64,000 bases of DNA from Marinobacter iranensis (GTDB lineage Bacteria; Pseudomonadota; Gammaproteobacteria; Pseudomonadales; Oleiphilaceae), in assembly GCF_029207565.1 (NCBI RefSeq), contig NZ_JANCMW010000002.1, forward strand, positions 248,001 through 312,000, given 5' to 3'. The translations under genes and the position numbers were made by a program. How positions within the stretch are numbered: the stretch's first letter is position 1; every line of letters begins with the position of its first letter. This document shows, piece after piece, positions 9,653 to 19,264 of this stretch. The notes under the pieces were generated by a model. That model saw nothing but the letters and a program-made list of their open reading frames with translations, was not told where the DNA came from and ran no database searches.

Positions 9653-10443
9653 CAGGGCTTGATTCCCACGTGCAGGGCGACCACGCCGCCGGTCATATTG
9701 TAGTACTTGCAGTTCACCAGGCCGGCCTCTTCCATCATCGACTTGAGCGTGTCCTGATCCGGATGCATGCGGATGGATTCGGCAAGGTATTGATAGCTGT
9801 TGGAATCACCGGCGATCAACTGGCCCATCAATGGCAGGGCGTTGAACGAGTAGACATCGTACGCCTTGCTGAGCAAAGGGTTTTTGGGTTTGGAAAACTC
9901 CAGCACCATCACCTTGCCGCCGGGCTTCAATACGCGGGTCATATCCCGCAGGGCCTGATCCTTGTCGGTGACGTTACGCAGGCCGAACGCAATACTGACG
10001 GCGTTGAAACTGTTGTCCAGGAATGGCAGGTGTTCGGCGTCCGCCTGGACGTATTCAATGTTGCCAGCGTAGCCGCGATCCATCAGTCGGCCGCGGCCAA
10101 CCTGCAGCATGGAGGCGTTGATGTCGGCCAGCACGACTTTGCCAGCAGGGCCGACCAGGTCGGAGAACTTCATGGTGAGGTCGCCGGTACCGCCGGCGAT
10201 GTCGAGCACCTGATGGCCTTTGCGTACGCCGGAAAGCTCAATGGTGAAGCGCTTCCAGAGGCGGTGGATTCCCATGGACATGAGGTCGTTCATCAGGTCG
10301 TACTTGCCCGCCACGGAGTGGAAGACTTCCGCCACCTGGCCCGCTTTCTGGCTTTTCGGCACATTGCGGAAGCCAAAGTGGGTGACCTCGTCTTTTGGCG
10401 TCTCTGGTTGCGGCTGGTTGGCAGACGATTGTTGCTCGCTCAT
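9652..10443 (-). CDS. ubiE: Ubiquinone/menaquinone C-methyltransferase
   Basis: SAM-dependent C-methyltransferase, 263 residues. Motif I is [17 protein letters not shown], followed by [17 protein letters not shown] and the family-specific [20 protein letters not shown]. It methylates the benzoquinol ring in ubiquinone (and menaquinone, if made) synthesis. First gene of the minus-strand series; its promoter must lie in the 113-bp gap shared with the divergent PHA-system gene. Confidence 0.96.
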   Translation of the reverse strand: MSEQQSSANQPQPETPKDEVTHFGFRNVPKSQKAGQVAEVFHSVAGKYDLMNDLMSMGIHRLWKRFTIELSGVRKGHQVLDIAGGTGDLTMKFSDLVGPAGKVVLADINASMLQVGRGRLMDRGYAGNIEYVQADAEHLPFLDNSFNAVSIAFGLRNVTDKDQALRDMTRVLKPGGKVMVLEFSKPKNPLLSKAYDVYSFNALPLMGQLIAGDSNSYQYLAESIRMHPDQDTLKSMMEEAGLVNCKYYNMTGGVVALHVGIKP

Positions 10444-10556
10444 GGCTGGGTCCTGTCAGAATCTGAACCCCGTATTCTAACGCCTGCGGGGGTGGCTACA
10501 AGTTTAATGCCGCCTTACACTGTAAAACCTTCTTAATTCCCGGAGAAACCTGATCC

Positions 10557-10835
10557 ATGTCCGTTATTGACGTTCATCGCGCCCACTCCCTTGATAAAGA
10601 GCACGCACGCCAGGCGGCTGAAACACTGGCCCAGGATCTGTCGAAGCAATTCGATGTGAACTATCAGTGGGAAGGGGATCACCTGAAGTTCAAGCGCAGT
10701 GGGGTGAAGGGTCACCTGAACATTAATGACAGCGATCTCCACGTCCACCTCGAGCTGGGGATGATGCTGCGGCCTTTTAAATCCCGGATCGAGCAGGAAA
10801 TCCATTCCCAGTTGGATCAGATTCTGAAGGCCTGA
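10557..10835 (+). CDS. Polyhydroxyalkanoic acid system family protein
   Basis: 92-residue protein matching the small PHA-system family often found near polyhydroxyalkanoate or quinone genes: SLDKEHARQAAETLAQDL, then FDVNYQWEGDHLKFKRSGV and LELGMMLRPFKSRIEQEI. No catalytic motif is visible; the fold is probably a small SCP2- or START-like lipid-associated domain (inference). A GGAGAAA ribosome binding site precedes the ATG. Divergent from ubiE, and convergent with the next gene, 14 bp away. Confidence 0.85.
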   Translation: MSVIDVHRAHSLDKEHARQAAETLAQDLSKQFDVNYQWEGDHLKFKRSGVKGHLNINDSDLHVHLELGMMLRPFKSRIEQEIHSQLDQILKA

Positions 10836-10849
10836 GCCTCTTATTTTGC

Positions 10850-11599
10850 TTAAAGGTCATCCGGCAGGGCAAACGGCTCAGGGTGGCCGTTCAGGATGTT
10901 GTCCATTACCTTCCTCTCCCGCGTAACCAGGCGGTCGATCAGTCGTTCCACGTCATCCATTCTGCGAAAGGCGGAGTAGCCCCGGTGCAGGAAGCTGTGA
11001 AGGTCGCTCAGGTCTGCCATCTCCGCGGGTGCCCGGCTCATTGAGAGCAGCCAGCCGAGGGTGCGGTTGCGCACGTAGCGGTCCAGTTGGTGCCCTACTT
11101 CCGCCACCAGGGCGATCTGCCGCTCGCGCTGCTGCATGTGCTGGCTGCTGCGGAAAAGCTGGCAGTAGTCCTCTGTGGTCAGTGTCGTGGGGGAAAGGTC
11201 GTGACAGTGGCAGAGTTCGGCCAGTTCCAGGTCCAGCTGCTGGGTAATCAGGTTCAGCTCCACCAGCCCGGCGAAGGTGTCCAGCAGGTTGTCCGGTAAC
11301 CACTTCACCATTTTCGGGAAGACCCGGTCGATGTTGTCGTCGCGCCGGGTCATGCCGGCCGGGGCGTAGAGATCGGTGAGCAGGAATTCCAGGCCGGTGC
11401 GATAGCCGGGGTGTTGGTAAAGATCGGCGTGGGTGGCTTTCAGCCGCTCGGCCTGCCACTGAGCAATCAGGAAGGTGTGTTCCAGCAGGGGATGGGCGGC
11501 CTTGTGCTGCCGGAAATCATGATACGCCAGCAACAGTTGCTGCAACCGACGGGCACTGTCGGAATGGACGTTGGTGGCGACAAGGCGCTCACGATACAT
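10850..11599 (-). CDS. FFLEELY-motif-type conserved protein
   Basis: 249 residues, soluble and largely helical, with no signal peptide. Residues 71-79 read LEFLLTDLY and are followed by RRDDNIDRVFPKMVKWLP. This resembles the FFLEELY motif family of gammaproteobacteria, with the core motif degenerated (FLLTDLY). The biochemical role of the family is unknown. Proximity to a PHA-system protein and, one gene further, to the wax ester synthase suggests a link to storage-lipid metabolism, but that is inference only. Confidence 0.65.
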   Translation of the reverse strand: MYRERLVATNVHSDSARRLQQLLLAYHDFRQHKAAHPLLEHTFLIAQWQAERLKATHADLYQHPGYRTGLEFLLTDLYAPAGMTRRDDNIDRVFPKMVKWLPDNLLDTFAGLVELNLITQQLDLELAELCHCHDLSPTTLTTEDYCQLFRSSQHMQQRERQIALVAEVGHQLDRYVRNRTLGWLLSMSRAPAEMADLSDLHSFLHRGYSAFRRMDDVERLIDRLVTRERKVMDNILNGHPEPFALPDDL

Positions 11600-11672
11600 G
11601 GTGGTGTGGCTCCACTGGACCGGCGATAGAAGCAGGCCAGTTTAGCGGAGCCGGCACTCTGGTGCAGCCGTA

Positions 11673-12596
11673 TTAACTCTCGGCAGCTGTGGGCAGGGTC
11701 TCAAACCCGGGTACCCATTCCTTGCTGTCGAGGGTAATGAAGTGGCTGGGCGCCTCGGTTTCGACAATGCGCATGGTGGTCGGGCTCTGGCGCGCGCTGG
11801 CCAGCATTGACTGGCGATCCAGGATACGGTCCACCGCGGGGATCAGGAAGGTGCCGTAACGAACCTTGTCGTAAACGCTGGTGTCTGTCCGCTCCATCCA
11901 CGCCATCAGGTTTTCGATGTTGCGAACAATGGTCAGGTGATCCTTGGTGGCAGAGAACAGCTTGCCCAGCAACTGCTTCTTGCGCGGGTTCATCTTGCCG
12001 AAGAAGGTCTGGCCATAGGCCGATGAGGGGGCGCTGTTGATCAGGCGGATCAGCCAGGGCCACATGCCATGGCTCACCGGTTCCAGTACGGCTGTTACCA
12101 GGGCGGAGAGACGGCCGTTGGGCAATACCGGCGCTTCCAGTATCACCTCGACGTTATCGTACAGCTCCGGCCATTGCTTGATGGCCTCCAGGATTACCGC
12201 GCCACCTCGAGAATGACCGTGTACGCGAATATTGTCGGTGCCGGGCAGGTTCGCCAGCGCCTGGTTGAGAATGCAGGCGTCGTACTCAATAGTGCCGTCC
12301 AGATGCTTGATGGGCACTTCCCAGTCCGGAGACTCGGGTGTTACGCCGTTGACCGGAATGTGGTAGTTGCTACAGGTCAACAGGATCAGTTCGGTGGTGG
12401 GCGCTTCGTAGGCCTGGGTGAAGTAGCAGTGATTTTCAAGGAAACCGTGTACACCGATGACGGTCTGCTCTGCCTTGCCGCTGTGGTTGCGGACGGAAAC
12501 GGCACCAGTACCGACTCGGTAGACACGCCCAGAGAACATCTCCGAGTAGGCGCTATCAATCGGTTTTATCAGTTTGCGTACATGGCTCGCTTTCAT
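11673..12596 (-). CDS. Alpha/beta hydrolase
   Basis: 307 residues, no signal peptide. Oxyanion-loop motif VIGVHGFLENHCYF (residues 46-59), nucleophile elbow GHSRGG with Ser129, and a C-terminal His in APSHFITLD (about His285) give a complete hydrolase pattern; the acid residue is not obvious. Arg after the nucleophile occurs in several lipase and thioesterase groups. A strong GGAGGAG site lies 7 bases upstream of the ATG. It is transcribed away from the wax ester synthase gene, so a role in acyl-ester turnover is possible but unproven. Confidence 0.75.
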   Translation of the reverse strand: MKASHVRKLIKPIDSAYSEMFSGRVYRVGTGAVSVRNHSGKAEQTVIGVHGFLENHCYFTQAYEAPTTELILLTCSNYHIPVNGVTPESPDWEVPIKHLDGTIEYDACILNQALANLPGTDNIRVHGHSRGGAVILEAIKQWPELYDNVEVILEAPVLPNGRLSALVTAVLEPVSHGMWPWLIRLINSAPSSAYGQTFFGKMNPRKKQLLGKLFSATKDHLTIVRNIENLMAWMERTDTSVYDKVRYGTFLIPAVDRILDRQSMLASARQSPTTMRIVETEAPSHFITLDSKEWVPGFETLPTAAES

Positions 12597-12939
12597 GACT
12601 GCTCTCCTCCAGCACCTGCTGCCTGCCTTTTATTGGTCTGTGTGGGTGCTGGTACTATCAGTTGTACCGCCTTCTGACTCCGTAGGTATTGGCACTGGCT
12701 ACCTATTTTACGCTGAGCCACGGCCAATAGACTTTTGGCGAACAGGGCGGCAAGGCTTATCTGGCGCCTAATAACCATTTCATCAAGCCTTATTCCCAGT
12801 ATAGAGGTGATAGGTTGCGTCCGTGTAACTTTTTGTAAGTTCGTGGCGCGGGACCTTGTATGGAGCCATCAGGGCTTGTCTGGCACAATGCCGGGTCATC
12901 TTTCCATTTCTTGCTGCAATTACCCGGGGACCGACAGGT
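12597..12939. other. Divergent intergenic region, hydrolase / wax ester synthase
   Basis: 343 bp between the divergent alpha/beta hydrolase and the wax ester synthase. It must hold both promoters. It is somewhat more AT-rich than the flanking genes, but I see no clean sigma-70 pair, no strong dyad and no credible small gene. Confidence 0.5.
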
Positions 12940-14334
12940 TTGAGTCAAAAGGAATCGCATCTGCTGTTGCCTGTGGATTCAGCCTGGCTGGCCCTGGAAC
13001 GCCCGGAAAACCCCATGACCATCACGGTCATGCTGCGGGTGGAAGGGTTGACGGCGGCTCGGTTTTTGGAATTCCTGCGCATTTACTGGCTGGCCTGGGA
13101 ACGTTTCCACTTTATGCCGGTTCGCCGTGCGCCCGGCTGGTGGTGGGAGGAGGACCCGGTGTTCTCTCTTCATCATCACCTTGAAGTGGTCCCTGGCGGC
13201 TTTGACCGGCAGGCATTACAGGACTGGGTATCGGCCCGGTTGAACCAACCCCTGCCCACGTATCGTCCGCTCTGGAAATTCTGGCTGCTTCCCGATGCCG
13301 AGGGCGGCGCCGCTCTCCTTCTGCGCATGCACCACTGTTATGCCGACGGCCTCTCCCTGCTGGGCATATTCGAGCGCTTGTGCCCGCCCTCACCGCAACA
13401 GGCGCCCGTACTTTACGGTGCGCCTGAACAGGCCGATATCGGGCGATGGGGGCGTGCCGCCAACGCCTGGTTGCGCGAGCTGACGGCCAGTGAGATGCCG
13501 CAGGGCGAAGCGTCGCAGGGTGGTGACATTCCCCGCAATGGCGGAACGGCCGGCCGAAACGCCCTGGAACGGGCGACTTGGAAAAGCCTGAAACTGGTGA
13601 ATGAGCTCAGTCAGTTCCTGGTGGAACCGGAAGATACCGACTCGTCCCTCAAACGGTCGCTGTTGGGCCGGCGCCAGTGCCGCTGGTCGCAGCCGGTGGC
13701 ACTCGAGCGCTTTCGGCGCATTGCCACGGTCACCGGTGTCACCATCAACGATGTGCTGCTCAGTTGTGTGGCCTCGGCTGTCCGCAAACGGCTGGTCGCG
13801 AACGATACCGACATGGATGAGGCAGTGCTCCACGCCGCGGTGCCGGTGGATATCCGCAGCCGTCTGCCAGAGGACATAAAACCCGAACCAGGCACCCTGG
13901 GTAATTACTTCGGAACCGTGTTCGTGCCGTTGCCGGTGGACGGTGAAAGCTCGCTGGAGCGGCTGTTTCGCATCAAGCATGAAACCCGCAAGCTCAAGAA
14001 GAGCTGGCAGCCCGGCCTGTCCTGGGCCTTGACCGGCAGCGCACCATTGATTCCCGAAGCCTGGCGCCAGCTGGTGGCGGACCTGTTCTACCGTAAGGCC
14101 AGTGCGGTGGTGTCCAACGTTCCCGGTACCCACGATGAACGCTATCTGGCCGGCTGCCGCATCCTCGAGCAGATGTTCTGGGTGCCCCAGGCCGGCGATA
14201 TCGGGCTGGGGGTCAGCATTGTCAGCTATGCCGGCCAGATCCAGTTCGGTGTCGTCGCTGACGAAGCTGTTATGGCCGACCCTGAAACCTTCCTGGGCGA
14301 CTGCCTGCAGGAGCTGGAGCTTTTCCCCGTCTGA
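12940..14334 (+). CDS. Wax ester synthase / diacylglycerol acyltransferase
   Basis: Bifunctional WS/DGAT that esterifies acyl-CoA to long-chain alcohols or diacylglycerol for storage lipids. 464 residues from a TTG at 12940, where homology begins (SQKESHLLLPVDSAWLALE); an open extension to 12856 lacks homology. The catalytic HHxxxDG motif is HHCYADG at residues 131-137 in MHHCYADGLSLLG. The C-terminal half shows the family's NDVLLSCVASAVR, LGNYFGTVFVPLPV and SNVPGT elements. An active-site motif embedded in an ordinary full-length protein suggests a working enzyme. Wax ester synthases are characteristic of Marinobacter, Acinetobacter and Alcanivorax. Confidence 0.92.
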   Translation: MSQKESHLLLPVDSAWLALERPENPMTITVMLRVEGLTAARFLEFLRIYWLAWERFHFMPVRRAPGWWWEEDPVFSLHHHLEVVPGGFDRQALQDWVSARLNQPLPTYRPLWKFWLLPDAEGGAALLLRMHHCYADGLSLLGIFERLCPPSPQQAPVLYGAPEQADIGRWGRAANAWLRELTASEMPQGEASQGGDIPRNGGTAGRNALERATWKSLKLVNELSQFLVEPEDTDSSLKRSLLGRRQCRWSQPVALERFRRIATVTGVTINDVLLSCVASAVRKRLVANDTDMDEAVLHAAVPVDIRSRLPEDIKPEPGTLGNYFGTVFVPLPVDGESSLERLFRIKHETRKLKKSWQPGLSWALTGSAPLIPEAWRQLVADLFYRKASAVVSNVPGTHDERYLAGCRILEQMFWVPQAGDIGLGVSIVSYAGQIQFGVVADEAVMADPETFLGDCLQELELFPV

Positions 14335-14430
14335 CGGGTATTAATCCCAAAGTTCTGTTTCCACAGCCTCCTAAAAGATCAGAAAACCTGCCCCCTTGGC
14401 GCATTTTCCATCCCTGCTGCTTCGTCGACC

Positions 14431-14466
14431 ATTGAATTCAGGCGAGAGAGTGCGCCTGAATTCAAT
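14431..14466. repeat. Perfect 14-bp inverted repeat in porin leader
   Basis: Arms at 14431-14444 (ATTGAATTCAGGCG) and 14453-14466 are exact reverse complements with an 8-base spacer. The structure ends 17 bases before the porin ATG. No T-run follows on either strand, so it is not a standard intrinsic terminator. It could be an operator or an RNA hairpin next to the ribosome binding site (GGGGGAG at 14474-14480). Confidence 0.9.
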
Positions 14467-14483
14467 TAAAACCGGGGGAGTTT

Positions 14484-15590
14484 ATGAACAACAACAATTT
14501 CAGAAAGTCAGGGCTGGTATTGGCACTCGCAGCAGCCATGGGCGCCAGCGCAGGCGCCAATGCGGCGGTGGAACTGTACAACGACGACGGCACCACCTTC
14601 TCGGTGGATGGCTATTTCAACGCGTTCTATGTGAACCGTGATGACGACATTGCTGACACCAGTGACTCACGCATCAAGATGGGGTTCCTGCCCAACACCA
14701 TCGGGTTCAATTTCAGCAAGGAGATGGGCGACCTGACACTGGGCGGCCGGTCATCCTTCTGGACCACCATTAACGACAGCCTGGACGCGCCCACCGATAC
14801 CGCGATCGACGTACGTCAGTTTTACGCCACAGTCGATGGCGATTTCGGTCAGGTGCTGATCGGTAAGGACTTTGGCCTCTACGCCCGTTCCAACATCTTC
14901 CTTGACGAAATCCTGATGGGCTTCGGGTCCCCGGGTGCGGCACCGGGCGGGGTGTCTTTCGGCAACATCCGCGCCGGCTATCCCTATCCCACACCTAGCG
15001 CGCAAATCACCTATCGTACGCCGGACATGGGCGGGCTGAAGGTGGCTGCGGCCATTCTCGATCCCGCCAACACGGTAAGCGGTACGGCCGCGGACGAGAA
15101 TTCAGCGCCACGATTCGAATCCGAAGTTACCTATAACGCCAACCTCAACGACGTGTCGCTGACAGGCTGGGTCAACGGGCGCTACCAGAAGTCAGAGAAT
15201 GGCGCCACATCGGTAACCTCACAGGGCGTTGGATACGGCCTGAAGGCTTCCGTAGCCGGGTTCGCTCTGTCGGCTTCCGGTTTTACGTCCGAGGGTGACA
15301 ACCCGGTGCTGATCGTGAACGGGGCGGTGACCGAAGACGACGCCGACGGCTTCCTGGTGCAGGGCTCCTACACTTTCGGCCCGAACCGGGTGGTACTGTC
15401 GTACGGTGAAACCGACGCCGAGATTCTGGACCTGGAAACCGAGAACACCACCGTTGGCTTCTTCCACGATGTAAACAGCAACTTCAAGCTGGTTGCCGAG
15501 TACAACATGTACGAAGACAACAACCGCACCAGCGGTGCAACCATCACCGAGGCCGACACTCTGGCCCTGGGCGCGGTGGTCACGTTCTGA
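14484..15590 (+). CDS. Outer membrane porin
   Basis: 368 residues with a signal peptide cleaved after about residue 28 (ALAAAMGASAGANA). The mature protein is rich in alternating beta-strand patterns, acidic turns and Gly/Asn, and ends in a C-terminal Phe (LALGAVVTF), the BAM recognition signature of outer membrane barrels. FGQVLIGKDFGLYARSN resembles the conserved motif of Gram-negative porins. Substrate unknown. The strong GGGGGAG site and the hairpin upstream suggest abundant, regulated expression. Confidence 0.85.
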   Translation: MNNNNFRKSGLVLALAAAMGASAGANAAVELYNDDGTTFSVDGYFNAFYVNRDDDIADTSDSRIKMGFLPNTIGFNFSKEMGDLTLGGRSSFWTTINDSLDAPTDTAIDVRQFYATVDGDFGQVLIGKDFGLYARSNIFLDEILMGFGSPGAAPGGVSFGNIRAGYPYPTPSAQITYRTPDMGGLKVAAAILDPANTVSGTAADENSAPRFESEVTYNANLNDVSLTGWVNGRYQKSENGATSVTSQGVGYGLKASVAGFALSASGFTSEGDNPVLIVNGAVTEDDADGFLVQGSYTFGPNRVVLSYGETDAEILDLETENTTVGFFHDVNSNFKLVAEYNMYEDNNRTSGATITEADTLALGAVVTF

Positions 15591-15730
15591 CCGGATATCC
15601 GTGAGTAAACCCGGGGTGGCCGGCCAGGAATCGGCTGCTCCGGTCTTATCAGGCTACGACTAAAGTGTCGGTTTGGTGGGCAGCGTTACCCGGGTGTTTC
15701 TGAGCTTTGATGCAGGGAGGTTTTTAATCA

Positions 15731-17011
15731 ATGGCTTATGATCATTTCGGCGCGCCTATTAAAAGCACTGAAGTCGCATTGGCTCCGTTTGCAGATCCCG
15801 TAAAATCGGTGGAAAGCCATCCGGTTTCGGAGCGTGCGTCCATGAAGCCAGCCACCACACTGCCTGCCGTCCGGGTAGCCAGTTCCAATGTTCGTGATCC
15901 CATGCTGGCAGCTACCAACCTTGCCAGCCAGCTCAGCCATGAAAACCTGGGCTGTGTGCTGTTCTTCTGTTCCGCGGAGTATGATCTGGGGCGTCTTGGC
16001 ATTGCCCTGGAGCACGTATTCGACGGAGTGCGGGTCAGCGGTTGCACGTCCGCAGGGGAGATCACGCCAGAGGGTTACGGCCGGGGCTGTATTACCGCCA
16101 TCGGCTTTGATCGCCGCTATTTCTCCATCGACTGTGCGCTGATCAGTGAGCTCGAGAGCTTTACCCTGCAGGACGCCCAGGGTGTGATCGACGGCTTGCT
16201 GTCCACCTGCCGCGATGCCCACCTGGCGCCGATCAAGGGCAATACCTTCGCCATTACCCTGCTGGACGGTTTGTCGAGCCGGGAAGAGCTGGTGCTGGCC
16301 ACCCTGAATGCCGCCCTGGGCACGATCCCGCAGTTTGGCGGTTCCGCCGGTGACGACGAGCGCCTGGCCAATACCCACGTGTTCTTTGACGGCCAGTTCC
16401 ACACCGGTGCGGCTACGGTGATGCTGGTGAATACACCGCTGGATTTCCGGGTGTTTTCCACCCACCACATGAAGGCTCGCAACGAGAAACTGGTGGTTAC
16501 CCATGCCGATGCCAAGAGCCGCACGGTCTATGAACTGAATGCGGAACCGGCTGCGGAAGCCTATGCCCGCGCCGTGGGCGTGACAGTCGATGAACTGGAC
16601 CGCAAGGTCTTTGCCCTGCGCCCCATGGGAGTAAGGATCGGTGGCCACTATTTCGTGCGGTCGGTGCAGCGGGTGAATGCCGACAAGAGTCTGACTTTCT
16701 ATTGCGCGGTGGAAACCGGCATCGTGATGACGGCCATGGAGCCGGCCTCCCTGCTGGACAGTGTCCGAACTCAGATTGAAGCCTCCGAGCGGGTGGTTGG
16801 CCCGCCCCTGGTCACCATTGGCTGTGACTGCTTCCTGCGTCGCCTGGAAGCGGAACTGACCGGTGTGGTGGACGAGGTGTCTGACTTTCTCCGTCACCAC
16901 AAGGTCATCGGCTTCAACACCTACGGCGAGCAGTTCGATGGCATGCATATCAACCAGACGTTCACGGGGGTGGTGATTGGTCAGCCTGATGCCGGTTACA
17001 GCCACAACTGA
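15731..17011 (+). CDS. FIST domain sensory protein
   Basis: 426 residues. FIST_N (about residues 55-255: LGCVLFFCSAEYDLGRLG, VSGCTSAGEITPEGYG, GGSAGDDERLANTHVFF) is followed by FIST_C (about 260-415: RVFSTHHMKARNEKLVVT, VIGFNTYGEQFDGMHINQTF). FIST proteins are predicted small-ligand sensors coupled to signal transduction. The gene overlaps the following hybrid kinase, and an equivalent FIST gene sits next to the ErcS' kinase in the Pseudomonas aeruginosa exa region, so it probably provides input to alcohol-oxidation control (inference). GGGAGG at 15715-15720 supports the start. Confidence 0.88.
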   Translation: MAYDHFGAPIKSTEVALAPFADPVKSVESHPVSERASMKPATTLPAVRVASSNVRDPMLAATNLASQLSHENLGCVLFFCSAEYDLGRLGIALEHVFDGVRVSGCTSAGEITPEGYGRGCITAIGFDRRYFSIDCALISELESFTLQDAQGVIDGLLSTCRDAHLAPIKGNTFAITLLDGLSSREELVLATLNAALGTIPQFGGSAGDDERLANTHVFFDGQFHTGAATVMLVNTPLDFRVFSTHHMKARNEKLVVTHADAKSRTVYELNAEPAAEAYARAVGVTVDELDRKVFALRPMGVRIGGHYFVRSVQRVNADKSLTFYCAVETGIVMTAMEPASLLDSVRTQIEASERVVGPPLVTIGCDCFLRRLEAELTGVVDEVSDFLRHHKVIGFNTYGEQFDGMHINQTFTGVVIGQPDAGYSHN

Positions 17012-19250
17012 CGCTGGCCCTGAAGACAGCAGGGACCAGCGCATCGCCCAACTGGAGGCGGAGAACGAACGTCTCAGGAAAATCCGCGATGCCCTGATTG
17101 TGCGGGTGGAATCCGGGTCGGCCCACAAACCCGAGCCTTACGCGGTGTTTGAGCACTCGGTGGTGCTGGCGGAGCAGGTGCGTGAGCGTACCGAAGCACT
17201 CAACCAGACCATGGACGAGCTCAAGGGCAGCAACAAGGCCCTGAATCGTGCCCGCGAAGAAGCCGAAACCACCCGCCAGCGTTTGGTTGATGCCATCGAA
17301 AGTATCGCCGACGGCTTTGTGCTTTTCGATCACCAGCACCGACTGATCCAGTGTAACAGCCGGTTCCGCAGCTACTGGAAGCACTCCGGCCTTGAGGTGC
17401 CGCCGGCAGGGACCTCAATCGCCGAAGTAAAGGCCCGTGCGGTCAGTTCCGGGCTGATTATTGAGGAACACGTCAATGCCTCCTCTGAGGGGGCGGTCTT
17501 CCTGTTGTCCAATGGCCGCTGGGTACAGATGACGGAAAGGTCCACCCGTGAAGGTGGGCTGGTCGTTCTCTACTCCGACATCACCGACGTCAAGAACAGC
17601 GAAATGGCCCGCCGCATCAAGGCGCTGGAAGAGAGCGAACGCTGGATTCGCGTGGTGACGGACCATGTGCCCGCATTGATCGCCTACGTCGGCGCGGACA
17701 TGACCGTGCAGTTCTGCAACAAGGTCTACGAAGCCTGGTACGGCCGAAATGGCGAGTCTCCGTTGGGCAAGCACCTGGAAAACGTTCACCAGCCGGAGCT
17801 TTATCAGCGTCTGTTGCCCCATGTCCAGCGGGTGTTGAAAGGCCATAGCGTCAACTTCGAGTTCGAGGAGACCAACGACACCGGCGAGACCCGCTACATG
17901 CTCCGTGCCTATGTGCCCAACGTGGACGTGGAAGGGCAGGTAACCGGTTTCTTCGTGCTGATCCGCGATATCACAGACCGCCGCAAAACCGCCCTGGCGC
18001 TGGAACAGGCCTATGACAACCTGGAACGGCGTGTCAAGGAGCGCACGGCGGCCCTGACTGGCCTGAATAACCAATTGCGGCAGGAGATCAGCGAGCGGGC
18101 AGCGGTCGAGGCCCGGCTGCGTGACGCCAAGATGGACGCCGAGCGTGCCAACCTGTCCAAGACCAAATTCCTGGCGGCGGTCAGCCATGACCTGCTGCAG
18201 CCGCTGAATGCGGCCCGCCTGTTCACCAGCGCCTTGCTGGAGCATTCGTTCGGTCCCAAGGCCGAAGGGCTGGTCAGGTCGGTCAGTACCTCCCTGGACG
18301 ACGTGGAAAACCTGCTGGGTACCCTGGTGGATATCTCCAAACTGGACGCCGGCGTGATCAAACCGGATATCATGGCCTTTGATCTGCGTGACCTGCTCAA
18401 CAACATCGCCCGGGAATTCCGCCAGATGGCGATGGCGGAAGGGCTGACCCTGGACTTTGTGCCTTCGTCGGCAGTGGTGGAGTCAGACTCCCAGCTACTG
18501 GCACGGATCCTCCGCAACTTCCTCACCAATGCCATCCGTTACACCGGCGAGGGGCGCATCCTGCTGGGGTGCCGCCGGCAGGCTGATCACGTGCTGCTGC
18601 AGGTGTGGGACACCGGCCCTGGTATCCCCGAGGACAAGCTGACCGAGATCTTCCAGGAGTTCAAGCGCATCCGCCCCACCGGCTCACAACCGGACAAGGG
18701 GCTTGGTCTGGGGCTGGCCATTGTGGACAAGATTTCGCGAATACTCGGCCACGAGGTGACTGTCTCCTCCGTGGAGGGCAAGGGTTCCGTGTTCAGCGTG
18801 AAAGTTCCGATTGGGCGACTGCAGCCCCGGCGCCCGGCAAAGGATGGCAGCCGGGAGGTTTCAAACCACAGCGGCCTGGGCGGTACGAGGATCTGGGTGA
18901 TTGATAACGACCACGCCATCTGCCAGGGCATGCAAACGCTGCTGGAAGGCTGGGACTGCCAGGTGGTGTCCGCCGTTTCCCTGGATGACCTTGAGCGCCA
19001 GCTGGACCCGGCCAAAAGCCCCGTGGACCTGATCCTGGCGGATTATCACCTGGATAATGACGAGAACGGGGTGGATGTGGTGGCCAACATCAACGACCGC
19101 CGGCAGTGCCCGGCGCCGGTGGTGATGATTACCGCCAATTACACCAACGAATTAAAGCAGCACATCCGCGAGTTGGGGTATGTGTTGATGAACAAGCCGG
19201 TAAAGCCGCTGAAGTTGCGGAGTGCGTTGAATCATTTGTTGCGAGGGTGA
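16989..19250 (+). CDS. PAS hybrid sensor histidine kinase, ErcS'-like
   Basis: 753 residues from the ATG at 16989; a TTG four codons earlier is possible. Order: coiled coil, PAS (about 95-200), PAS (about 215-325), coiled coil, HisKA with His400 in AVSHDLLQPLNAARLF, HATPase (NFLTNAIRYTGEGR, WDTGPGIPEDK, GLGLGLAIVDKI), and a C-terminal receiver with phospho-acceptor Asp685 (ILADYHLDN) and MNKPVKPLK. No membrane segment, so it is a cytoplasmic sensor. It overlaps the FIST gene by 23 bp. Synteny with the P. aeruginosa exa locus suggests the ErcS' equivalent that feeds the AgmR/ErbR regulator encoded next door. Confidence 0.9.
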   Translation: MPVTATTDAGPEDSRDQRIAQLEAENERLRKIRDALIVRVESGSAHKPEPYAVFEHSVVLAEQVRERTEALNQTMDELKGSNKALNRAREEAETTRQRLVDAIESIADGFVLFDHQHRLIQCNSRFRSYWKHSGLEVPPAGTSIAEVKARAVSSGLIIEEHVNASSEGAVFLLSNGRWVQMTERSTREGGLVVLYSDITDVKNSEMARRIKALEESERWIRVVTDHVPALIAYVGADMTVQFCNKVYEAWYGRNGESPLGKHLENVHQPELYQRLLPHVQRVLKGHSVNFEFEETNDTGETRYMLRAYVPNVDVEGQVTGFFVLIRDITDRRKTALALEQAYDNLERRVKERTAALTGLNNQLRQEISERAAVEARLRDAKMDAERANLSKTKFLAAVSHDLLQPLNAARLFTSALLEHSFGPKAEGLVRSVSTSLDDVENLLGTLVDISKLDAGVIKPDIMAFDLRDLLNNIAREFRQMAMAEGLTLDFVPSSAVVESDSQLLARILRNFLTNAIRYTGEGRILLGCRRQADHVLLQVWDTGPGIPEDKLTEIFQEFKRIRPTGSQPDKGLGLGLAIVDKISRILGHEVTVSSVEGKGSVFSVKVPIGRLQPRRPAKDGSREVSNHSGLGGTRIWVIDNDHAICQGMQTLLEGWDCQVVSAVSLDDLERQLDPAKSPVDLILADYHLDNDENGVDVVANINDRRQCPAPVVMITANYTNELKQHIRELGYVLMNKPVKPLKLRSALNHLLRG

Positions 19251-19264
19251 AAGGTCTTTGGAAA

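Noticed and set aside
15728-17128. 466-residue reading frame on the minus strand
   Set aside because: Antisense of the FIST gene and the kinase start; no homology-like segments.
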